The position numbers were made by a program, and so were the translations under genes. A model generated the notes under the pieces. That model did no database searches, was not told the origin of the DNA, and saw only the letters and a list, made by a program, of their open reading frames with translations. From an uncultured Chloroflexales bacterium (GTDB lineage: Bacteria > Chloroflexota > Chloroflexia > Chloroflexales > Chloroflexaceae), in the NCBI GenBank assembly GCA_937918935.1, contig CAKZSI010000025.1, positions 62,001 through 126,000 of the forward strand: a stretch of DNA of 64,000 nucleotides, written 5' to 3'. Within the stretch, counting starts at the first letter, position 1, and every line of letters starts with the position of its first letter. This document shows positions 18,321 to 26,575 of the stretch, one piece after another.

Positions 18321-19277
18321 ATGTATTATTCCATTCTGCATAAGACCCGTTTTCGCTACAGCGCCCCGGTGAGCGAGAGCATCACCGAGGTGCGGAAGCA
18401 ACCTCGCTCGGAAGGTTCACAACACTGCCTCAGTTTTCGCCTGGTGACGAGTCCCATTGCTCGTGTGCAACACTACACCGATTGCTACGGCAATACCGTT
18501 CACCACTTCAGTATTCCCGCGCCGCACCGCACCATGACAATTACTGCCGAGACGGTGGTCATTCTACAGCCGCCGCCGCCGCTCCCCGAGCGGCTCGACC
18601 CCGACGCCTGGTCAGCCCTCGACGCGCTGACCGAGCGCGAGGATCACTGGGATTTTCTTGCACCCAGTTTTTTCGCCCATCCGACGGCGCTGCTCGAAGA
18701 CCTGGCCCGCGAGCTGGAGGTGTGTCGGCGTGACGATCCGCTCTCCCTGCTGCGCGAGTTGAACGCGCGGCTCTACGATGCGTTCGCTTACGATCCTGAG
18801 CACACCAAAGTCGACTCGCCGATCGACGTGACCCTCGCCGCCCGGCGGGGGGTGTGCCAGGATTATGCGCACATTATGATTGCCCTGCTGCGCCCCCTCG
18901 GCATCCCCTGTCGTTATGTGAGCGGCTATCTTTTTCACCGGGTGGAGGATCATGACCGCTCTGAGCAGGACGCGACTCATGCCTGGGTCGAGGCGTTGTT
19001 GCCGGAACTAGGGTGGGTAGGCTTTGACCCGACGAATAACCTGATCGCCGGGGAGCGGCACATTCGCACGGCGGTGGGGCGCGACTACGCCGACGTGCCG
19101 CCGACGAAGGGGGTCTTCAAGGGCCAGGCCGAGAGTACGCTGGAAGTCGGCGTTAAGGTTGCGGCGACCGAGGCGCCGATCGCCGACGAGGAGGTGCTGC
19201 CAGTTCTGGCGGGCCAGGCAACGGCGGTTGAAGCGGATGAGCCGTTTCAGGATCAGCAGCAACAGCAACAGCAGTGA
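18321..19277 (+). CDS. transglutaminase-like cysteine protease family protein
   Basis: A 318-residue protein with the bacterial transglutaminase-like N-terminal beta domain (MYYSILHKTRFRYSAPVSESITEVRKQPR) and a papain-like core. Catalytic triad: Cys179 (RGVCQDYAHIM), His220 (DATHAWVEALL), Asp236 (VGFDPTNNL). It has no signal peptide. Members next to ATP-grasp and alpha-E genes may cleave or transfer the peptide made by them. The C-terminus ends in a short polyglutamine tract (seven Gln coded by CAG/CAA), outside the fold and probably dispensable. The ATG at 18321 gives the usual family start. Confidence 0.92.
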   Translation: MYYSILHKTRFRYSAPVSESITEVRKQPRSEGSQHCLSFRLVTSPIARVQHYTDCYGNTVHHFSIPAPHRTMTITAETVVILQPPPPLPERLDPDAWSALDALTEREDHWDFLAPSFFAHPTALLEDLARELEVCRRDDPLSLLRELNARLYDAFAYDPEHTKVDSPIDVTLAARRGVCQDYAHIMIALLRPLGIPCRYVSGYLFHRVEDHDRSEQDATHAWVEALLPELGWVGFDPTNNLIAGERHIRTAVGRDYADVPPTKGVFKGQAESTLEVGVKVAATEAPIADEEVLPVLAGQATAVEADEPFQDQQQQQQQ

Positions 19278-19289
19278 CCGAATAGATAC

Positions 19290-19395
19290 CGGGGAACCGG
19301 GTTTCTGCGGCTCGATGGCCAGGGTTTGGCAGCTCCGGGGCCCTGCCTGACGGGGTATGGTTCAACCCGGTTTCCTCACGCCTCTGCCGGAAGCC
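19290..19395. repeat. two family-1 repeats between convergent genes
   Basis: Copies at about 19290-19345 and 19353-19390 (GGTTCAACCCGGTTTCCTC, tail CGCCTCTGCCGG) fill the gap between the convergent transglutaminase and DUF547 genes. The first has an interrupted tail. They may serve both genes as terminators. Confidence 0.65.
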
Positions 19396-20271
19396 CTAGC
19401 GGGTGTTCAGCGACCAGTCGTAGGGCTTGAATGCCAGGGCTACCTCTGCGTGAGCGTCAATCCAGCGTCGGCGCTCGTCATCGGGGGGCAGGTGGCTGTG
19501 GATGAAGCGCAGCACGCCTTCCAGTCCCCCGAAGTCGTTCTGGTACCATTTGAAGATGGACGAGACGAGGAGCGTGCCGGTCTGGAGGTCGAGGTCGGTG
19601 TCGGCGCCGACGAATGCGCGGGCGGCCAGATCGAGCTGGGTCTCAATCCGCGCGCCGTCGTAGACGGCAATGGGCGGGCAGGAGCGGCTGGCGCAGTTGA
19701 GGGCGAAGTGAATGCGCGGTTCGAGCGGGCTGATGGCCCAGGCCAGGCGCGGGTCGTCGTCGGCGAACTGTGGGCCGGGGAGAAAGGGATTTCCGGCGTT
19801 GGCGCGGAGCATGCCATGCTCGATGTCGTCGGCGCAGAGGCGGTAGCCGCCGACGATGTAGGCGATACGGCGGAAGAAGCTTAACCCGCCCAGGCCCGCG
19901 CGCACGCTGCGCCGCACGGCGTATGCCACCACGCCATCGAGAACCATCCCGTTGTAGAGGTTGATCCAGAAGGCCATCCGCGTGCCCCGGTCGGCCAGGA
20001 CCGACGGGTCGAAGGTGACCAGGAGGGGCGTTACCTGCTCGATGTAGTCGGCGTAGGCCGGGCTGTCGCGCAGGGCGGCGTAGTCCACGGCAATGCCATC
20101 GTCACTGGCGGCAGCGATCTTGAGCGCGCGCACAGCGGCGGCCAGCCGGTCGGCCAGTTCGGGTCCGGCAGGGGGGTGGCCGGCAGGGGGCGGCACGTTG
20201 AGGGCCTCGCCGGCGCGAACGCCGGTGACCAGGCTCAGCGCCGCCTCGCGAAGGGCAAGCAGTTCGTTCAT
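19396..20271 (-). CDS. DUF547 domain protein
   Basis: A 291-residue protein with DUF547 landmarks: MAFWINLYNGMVLDGVVAYAV, DDIEHGMLRANAGNPF, PRIHFALNCASRSCPPI and the C-terminal WYQNDFGGLEGVLRFI...YDWSLN. The conserved Cys-Ala-Ser-x-Ser-Cys-Pro-Pro and Asn-x-Tyr-Asn motifs suggest a papain-like hydrolase fold, but no activity is established. It has no signal peptide and looks cytoplasmic. The start at 20271 is supported by GAGGT spaced before ATG; the frame stays open upstream into repeat-rich DNA that is not part of the gene. It converges on the transglutaminase gene. Confidence 0.9.
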   Translation of the reverse strand: MNELLALREAALSLVTGVRAGEALNVPPPAGHPPAGPELADRLAAAVRALKIAAASDDGIAVDYAALRDSPAYADYIEQVTPLLVTFDPSVLADRGTRMAFWINLYNGMVLDGVVAYAVRRSVRAGLGGLSFFRRIAYIVGGYRLCADDIEHGMLRANAGNPFLPGPQFADDDPRLAWAISPLEPRIHFALNCASRSCPPIAVYDGARIETQLDLAARAFVGADTDLDLQTGTLLVSSIFKWYQNDFGGLEGVLRFIHSHLPPDDERRRWIDAHAEVALAFKPYDWSLNTR

Positions 20272-20754
20272 ACATACCTCGGTGGCGCGATGAGGCTCGC
20301 GCAGTTTATGCCGCTCATGGCGACACTCACGCCCCCGATGCCCGGAGGGGGCGATGCCAACCAGCCGGACGCTGCGGGCTAAAACCTTGTCTGAGTTCAT
20401 AAAAGCCCCGCAGGGCTTCTGAGCGTTAGCCCGCAGCGCCCCGGGCGGTATACTTATAAGGCGCCTGGCTCTCCCGGCCCTTCCCGATGCGACCGTAAAG
20501 GAATAGTCACGCGACAATGCTGGCGTCCGAGCTTTGCCCGCCATGTCCGCGCGGATTCCGGGGAGGGGGACTGCCTGATCGTTACGTGTTCGCCCTTCCC
20601 CAGGTACCGTACCACAGTCTGGTTGTACAGGCAATGGTTCGACGTAACTCATATGTAACCTTCGCTGATACCCTCGGAGTTGTAACCACCAGGGAAATGC
20701 GCGAACCGGTGTAGGTCTACATCGGAGGGCCGGAGAATACTGAGGAGGATAGGT
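20272..20754. other. DUF547-phasin divergent intergenic region with nested hairpin
   Basis: This 483-base gap holds no gene. Its main structure is a nested inverted repeat: outer arms GCTGCGGGCTAA (20371-20382) and TTAGCCCGCAGC (20426-20437), inner stem AAGCCC/GGGCTT (20403-20408, 20413-20418). Upstream of the phasin start, GTAAC occurs three times (about 20644, 20655, 20679) and may mark a regulator site. No confident promoter hexamers are seen. Confidence 0.5.
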
Positions 20755-21288
20755 ATGGACTGGTCGAAGCAGGCGAACGATATGATCAAGACCTGGACCG
20801 GCACGCAGCAGAAGGTCTGGGAGAGCTGGATGAGCTCGATGCAGGCGATGACGACCCCGCAAAGCCCGGAGGCTTGGCAGAAGACGGTGGAGACGTGGCG
20901 CGGCACGGTGCGCTACGCGATTGAGCAGCAGGTGGAGTTGACCCGTCTCTGGGCCGAGAGTGTCGCCGCTGCCTCTGTGAATATGCCAGCGATGCCGGCG
21001 ATGCCTTCCGTTCCGGGTGTGCCGACAACTCCGGTAGAGTGGACCCGCCAGATGTTAGAGATGACGCGGGTCTGGGCCGAGACGCAGATGCGCTTCTCCG
21101 AGAACTGGTTCGATCTGCTCAAGAAGGCTGAGCCAAGTATGCTCGCCCAGATGTGGGACATGACCCAGGCGCAGAAGATTATGGCGACCTGGCAGGAGGC
21201 TGCGCAGAAAGCCGTTGAGGCGCAGACCCAGTTCAGCCAGATGGTGATGAAGAGCGCGGCCAATAGCGTGGATATTTCCAAGAAGTAG
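20755..21288 (+). CDS. phasin-like polyhydroxyalkanoate granule-associated protein
   Basis: A 177-residue amphipathic helical protein rich in Trp, Met and Gln: MDWSKQANDMIKTWTGTQQKVWESWMSSMQAM, then a Pro/Met linker (MPAMPAMPSVPGVPTTP), then a second helical region ending FSQMVMKSAANSVDISKK. This fits phasin/PhaM-like proteins that coat polyester granules or recruit PHA synthase. AGGAGG lies 7 bases before the ATG, one of the strongest ribosome binding sites here, and a T-rich terminator follows, pointing to a highly expressed single-gene unit. A PhaC-like gene lies 40 kb away at the right end. Assignment is from composition and helix pattern, so moderate. Confidence 0.65.
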   Translation: MDWSKQANDMIKTWTGTQQKVWESWMSSMQAMTTPQSPEAWQKTVETWRGTVRYAIEQQVELTRLWAESVAAASVNMPAMPAMPSVPGVPTTPVEWTRQMLEMTRVWAETQMRFSENWFDLLKKAEPSMLAQMWDMTQAQKIMATWQEAAQKAVEAQTQFSQMVMKSAANSVDISKK

Positions 21289-21322
21289 AGGCGCGGCTCC
21301 GTCGCGTCTCCCGTCGCAGCCC

Positions 21323-21360
21323 GCCCCCTCTCCACGTTCGAGAGGGGGCTTCGTAATTTT
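21323..21360 (+). terminator. intrinsic terminator of the phasin-like gene
   Basis: GCCCCCTCTC (21323-21332) pairs with GAGAGGGGGC (21340-21349), a perfect 10-bp stem, followed by TTCGTAATTTT. This is the clearest Rho-independent terminator in the window. Confidence 0.8.
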
Positions 21361-21376
21361 GGGGATGAGAACGAGC

Positions 21377-21429
21377 CTTGCAGGTAGGGGGATGGGGAAA
21401 CCGCGTTTCCTCATCCCCCTACCTGCAAG
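21377..21429. repeat. long family-1 hairpin overlapping hydratase stop
   Basis: Arms of 25 bases (21377-21401 and 21405-21429) pair with one mismatch around a 3-base loop and contain the family-1 core GGGGAAACC..GTTTCCTC. The right arm includes the stop and last codons of the hydratase gene (which ends at 21419). It lies between convergent genes, so it may be a bidirectional terminator. Confidence 0.8.
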
Positions 21430-22207
21430 CCAGACGTACTGGCCCCAGGTGATCGAACACGGCCTCGAAGGCGTCGCCGGGGGCGCAGGGAACCAGCGGC
21501 GTCAGCGAGCCGGCCAGCACTACCTGGCCCGCCTGGAGCGCATGTCCGTGGGCAGCTATGCGGTTCGCCATCCAGGCCAGGGCGTTGGCCGGGCTGCCCA
21601 GCACGTTGGCGCCCCGCGCGCGCGCCGCCTCCTGCCCGTTGCGGAAGAGCACCACCTCAAGCGCGGCCAGGTCCACGCCGGTCACCGGGACGATCTGGTC
21701 GCTGAGCACGTAGCGGGCCTGGAAGACATTGTCGGCGATCATTTCGGGCATTTTTGCCGCCCAGCCCGCGGTGCGCGCATCAACGATTTCAAACGCGGCG
21801 AGCATGCCCTGAACGGCGGCCAGGGCCATCTCGGGCGTTACACCGGGACCGCTCAGGTCGCAGGCGAGGAGAAAGGCGACCTCGCACTCCACGCGGGGGT
21901 GGATCAGGCCCGCCATGGGCAGGGTCGCGCCGCTGGAGAGGCGCCGTTGGCGGAGAAGCTGGCCGTAGACTGCCTCACGTAGCCCGAAGGTGGACTGCGC
22001 CCCGGGGTTGGTCGCGCCGGCCTTCCAGCCGGCCAGGGTCGCCCCGTTGGCCAGATGCAGCCGGAGCAGTTCGCTCTGGATGGCGTAGGCATCGTCTTCC
22101 GTTACGGCGGGAAAGCGCTCGTGCCATGGCGGTACAGGGGCGGCTTCGCGCTCGGCGCGCAGGTACATGGTGGCGAGTTCAGCGATGGTGGATTGATCCA
22201 GGGTCAT
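21419..22207 (-). CDS. 2-keto-4-pentenoate hydratase family protein (MhpD/FAH superfamily)
   Basis: A 262-residue protein of the hydratase/4-oxalocrotonate decarboxylase branch of the fumarylacetoacetate-hydrolase superfamily. Signature stretches: AGWKAGATNPGAQSTFGL, GLIHPRVECEVAFLLACDL, and the divalent-metal Glu pair in PRVECEVAF, with VLAGSLTPLVPCAPGD near the end. Such enzymes hydrate 2-oxopent-4-enoate-type acids in meta-cleavage pathways. No other aromatic-degradation gene is nearby, so the substrate cannot be given. It lies upstream of the ABC exporter on the same strand, 81 bases apart with a repeat between; ribosome binding site GAGGAGG precedes the ATG. Confidence 0.88.
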   Translation of the reverse strand: MTLDQSTIAELATMYLRAEREAAPVPPWHERFPAVTEDDAYAIQSELLRLHLANGATLAGWKAGATNPGAQSTFGLREAVYGQLLRQRRLSSGATLPMAGLIHPRVECEVAFLLACDLSGPGVTPEMALAAVQGMLAAFEIVDARTAGWAAKMPEMIADNVFQARYVLSDQIVPVTGVDLAALEVVLFRNGQEAARARGANVLGSPANALAWMANRIAAHGHALQAGQVVLAGSLTPLVPCAPGDAFEAVFDHLGPVRLACR

Positions 22208-22234
22208 AGCATTTCCTCCTCTCTGATGTGAAGG

Positions 22235-22288
22235 GTGTCGGGCGGCCTCGCCGCCGGTTGGCGGAGGAAACCCGGTTCCCCCGGATAT

Positions 22289-22290
<2 letters not shown>
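22235..22290 (-). repeat. family-1 repeat in opposite orientation
   Basis: Read on the minus strand it is GGGGGAACCGGGTTTCCTCC followed by a GC-rich palindrome (CCGGCGGCGAGGCCGCC). This is the one copy whose tail clearly lies on the minus-strand side. It lies between the hydratase and exporter genes. Confidence 0.55.
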
Positions 22291-24220
<1,930 letters not shown>

Positions 24221-24226
24221 TTCTCT

Positions 24227-24232
24227 AGTATA
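24227..24232 (-). promoter_or_regulatory. -10 element for the ABC exporter (possible leaderless start)
   Basis: Minus-strand TATACT followed by AGAGAA and then the ATG at 24220. Normal spacing puts transcription start at the ATG. No -35 match at 17 bases. Confidence 0.4.
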
Positions 24233-24423
24233 CTTTCACTCTGAGTTCGGGAGATCCGTCGAATGACCTGGATCCAGAGCTTGTGCGACTTCCGCCTCCG
24301 ACGGTGCGTTGGGGGCAGCTATGGCCTTCGACAAACCTGGAGTCGGGGGCTTGCACCGTATTCGCTCTTGATCTGGATCGTGGCCGGTCGCATAGCCGGT
24401 GGCCGTGCCGGAGGGAGAACAGG

Positions 24424-25551
24424 GTGAAGTGGCTGCGGTATCTGATCGTCTTTGTACCGGTGGCCTTCGTACTCGAGTTCGTGCCGGGATTGCGGAACGA
24501 CCTGCTGCTGTTTCTGGTGTGCTGCCTGGGGCTTATTCCCCTGGCCGGCTTTCTCGGCGAAGCCACGGAAGAACTGGCGGTCCACACCGGCCCGAAGGTG
24601 GGCGGCTTGCTCAATGCGACGCTGGGGAACGCTGCGGAGTTGATTATCTCGATTGTGGCACTCTCACAGGGGAAGATCGAGTTGGTGAAGGCCTCGATCA
24701 GCGGTTCCATCCTGGGAAACTTGCTGCTGATCCTGGGCCTGGCTCTGCTGCTTGGCGGCCTGCGCAACGGCCTCCAACACTTCGATCGGCAGGCGGCCAG
24801 CGTGGCGGCCTCGATGATGACCCTGGCGGTGATCGGGCTGATTGTTCCGACGCTGTTCGAGGTGGTGCGGGAAATCCAGTTCGGCCAGCTCGATCTCCTG
24901 ACTACCGACGTGGATGATCCATCGCTGAACGCCCTGAGCCTGGGTGTGTCCGGCGTGCTGATCGTGCTCTATGTACTCAGTCTGATCTTCACCTTTCGCC
25001 GGCCCGAACGGGGCGTAGGCGGCCGTGCCGCAGCAAAAGTCGCCCCCCCCGATGACGAGGACCACAAGGCGAAGTGGAGCGTGCCGGTCTCGCTTGGCGT
25101 ACTGGCGGTAAGCACCCTGGGCATCGTCTTCCTCAGCGAGTTCCTGGTGGGGACGGTCGAACCCTTTGCCGAGGCTCTGGGATTGAGCGAGTTGTTCATC
25201 GGGATCATCATCATCCCCCTGGTGGGCAACGTCGCCGAACATATTGTGGCCGTGCAGATGGCAATCAAGAACAAAATGGATCTGGCGATGACGATTGCCA
25301 TGGGGTCTTCGATGCAGGTGGCATTGCTGGTAGGTCCGCTGCTGGTCTTCATCAGCCTCTTCCTCGGGCAGACGATGACGCTCTTCTTCACGGTGCTTGA
25401 GGTGGCGGCGCTGACGCTGGCGGTGCTGATCGCAACAATCATCGCCGTGGACGGTGAGAGCAACTGGCTCGAAGGGGCGCAGTTGCTGGCGGTGTACGCG
25501 ATTACCGGGCTGGGGTTCTTTTTTATCACCAGGGGGGTGATCGGGGGGTAA
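24424..25551 (+). CDS. Ca2+/H+ antiporter, CaCA superfamily (Cax/ChaA type)
   Basis: A 375-residue membrane carrier with about 11 helices. It carries the two alpha repeats diagnostic of CAX exchangers: GNAAELIISIVALSQGKIELVKASISGSILGNLLL in the first half and GNVAEHIVAVQMAIKNKMDLAMTIAMGSSMQVALL in the second, separated by a charged cytoplasmic loop (FRRPERGVGGRAAAKVAPPDDEDHKAK). It exports Ca2+ in exchange for protons. The GTG at 24424 follows a GGAGGGAG ribosome binding site and gives the normal start (VKWLRYLIVFVPVAFVLEFVP). The open frame continues upstream without family features. Length fits the family. Confidence 0.92.
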   Translation: MKWLRYLIVFVPVAFVLEFVPGLRNDLLLFLVCCLGLIPLAGFLGEATEELAVHTGPKVGGLLNATLGNAAELIISIVALSQGKIELVKASISGSILGNLLLILGLALLLGGLRNGLQHFDRQAASVAASMMTLAVIGLIVPTLFEVVREIQFGQLDLLTTDVDDPSLNALSLGVSGVLIVLYVLSLIFTFRRPERGVGGRAAAKVAPPDDEDHKAKWSVPVSLGVLAVSTLGIVFLSEFLVGTVEPFAEALGLSELFIGIIIIPLVGNVAEHIVAVQMAIKNKMDLAMTIAMGSSMQVALLVGPLLVFISLFLGQTMTLFFTVLEVAALTLAVLIATIIAVDGESNWLEGAQLLAVYAITGLGFFFITRGVIGG

Positions 25552-25690
25552 GGGGAATATGCGAACCAGAGGTTACCCATACCTGTCCGGATTGCGGATT
25601 GCAGATTGCAGATTGCAGATTGGATGTAAGGGGAATATGGGGAACCAGAGGTTACCCATACCCTTGCCCGGAGGGGGCGCCGGGTGAAAC
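25552..25690 (+). repeat. two family-1 repeats and an ATTGCAG tandem repeat
   Basis: Family-1 copies at about 25553-25590 and 25628-25680 share GGGGAATATG-GAACCAGAGGTTACCCATACC, a variant with a G-A interruption of the palindrome, and flank a short tandem array of GATTGCA/GATTGCG units at 25590-25620. The pair looks like a local duplication. Confidence 0.7.
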
Positions 25691-25813
25691 TTTTTCCCTG
25701 GCGCTGTCGTCATGGACAACGGGACGTTAGAAGGGACGGGCGACCGGGCCGAGCTGCGACGTGCCGGTGGCCCGTTCCATTTCTGATCTTACGCACACGA
25801 AAGGCGACTGCGT

Positions 25814-26401
25814 ATGGAGGGCTTGATCGCGCTGGCGTCCGGCCTGGGGCTGGCGATGGCCTCGGGGCTGAACCCGTACCTTCCACTGTTGACGATTGGC
25901 ATTTTCGCGCGCCTGGGATGGATCCAGTTAGCCTCGCCGTTCGACCTGTTAACCAATGTCTTTGTCTTGTTGATCATCGCTGCGCTGGCCGCGCTGGACT
26001 TCGTGGGTGACAAGATGCCGGTGGTTGACAGCACGCTGCATGCCGCGGGGCTGATCATTACGCCCATCGCGGGTGCCATCCTGGCCCTGGCCAGTCAGGG
26101 CGATGTGGCGATCATCAATCCCGCAATCGTGGCCGTCGCCGGCCTGATCGTTGCCGGGAGCACCCATCTGACGCGCAGCGCAGTGCGCCCGGTGGTAACG
26201 ACGGCGACCGGGGGGACGGCCAATCCGGTGTTGAGTTTTGTCGAAGACGCAACTTCGCTGTTCCTGAGCATTGTGGCGATTGTGCTGCCCATTCTGGCGT
26301 TGCTGCTGGTGGTGGCCCTGGTGGTGCTGGCGGTGCAGTTCTTCCGCCGTACCTCCAGGGTGTGGCAACGGGATCGTGCTTCGGTGAATGGGCGCAAGTA
26401 G
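25814..26401 (+). CDS. DUF4126 family membrane protein
   Basis: A 195-residue protein with about five membrane helices. The start MEGLIALASGLGLAMASGLNPYLPLLTIGIFARLG is typical of DUF4126, as are LDFVGDKMPVVDSTLHAAG and STHLTRSAVRPVVTTATGGTANPVLSFVEDATSLFLSI. Short conserved polar motifs within helices suggest transport or lipid binding, but no function is known for the family. It is likely a single gene. A perfect family-1 palindrome follows its stop, then a strong promoter for the next gene. Confidence 0.9.
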   Translation: MEGLIALASGLGLAMASGLNPYLPLLTIGIFARLGWIQLASPFDLLTNVFVLLIIAALAALDFVGDKMPVVDSTLHAAGLIITPIAGAILALASQGDVAIINPAIVAVAGLIVAGSTHLTRSAVRPVVTTATGGTANPVLSFVEDATSLFLSIVAIVLPILALLLVVALVVLAVQFFRRTSRVWQRDRASVNGRK

Positions 26402-26418
26402 GGTTGGCCTTCCCCACT

Positions 26419-26459
26419 GGCTGGGGCGTGGGGAAACCCGGTTTCCCCACGCCCCAGCC
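26419..26459 (+). repeat. perfect 41-bp family-1 palindrome
   Basis: Arms 26419-26438 and 26440-26459 are perfectly complementary around one base. The core is GGGGAAACC-C-GGTTTCCCC. It is located 18 bases past the DUF4126 stop. Confidence 0.85.
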
Positions 26460-26538
26460 CATTCGGGCGAAAAGGGGTTTTCTGCATGCTCATGCGCCAG
26501 GGACACCCTTCCTGATCGGCGCGCCGCGCGGCCCTACG

Positions 26539-26567
26539 TTGACAGTCGCTCCCTCTGCGCATACAAT
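26539..26567 (+). promoter_or_regulatory. consensus sigma-70 promoter, leaderless start, for the glycosidase-ligase fusion
   Basis: TTGACA (26539-26544), exactly 17 bases, TACAAT (26562-26567). Only 8 bases (CCGCCCCG) separate the -10 from the ATG at 26576, so the transcript should begin at or within about two bases of the ATG. No Shine-Dalgarno sequence is present. Confidence 0.8.
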
Positions 26568-26575
26568 CCGCCCCG

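Noticed and set aside
20272-20862. Upstream extension of the DUF547 gene past 20271
   Set aside because: Passes through the nested hairpin and into the phasin gene; GAGGT-supported start at 20271 fits the family.
25590-25622. CRISPR-like array (GATTGCA repeats)
   Set aside because: The units are 7 bases with no spacers; a simple tandem repeat.
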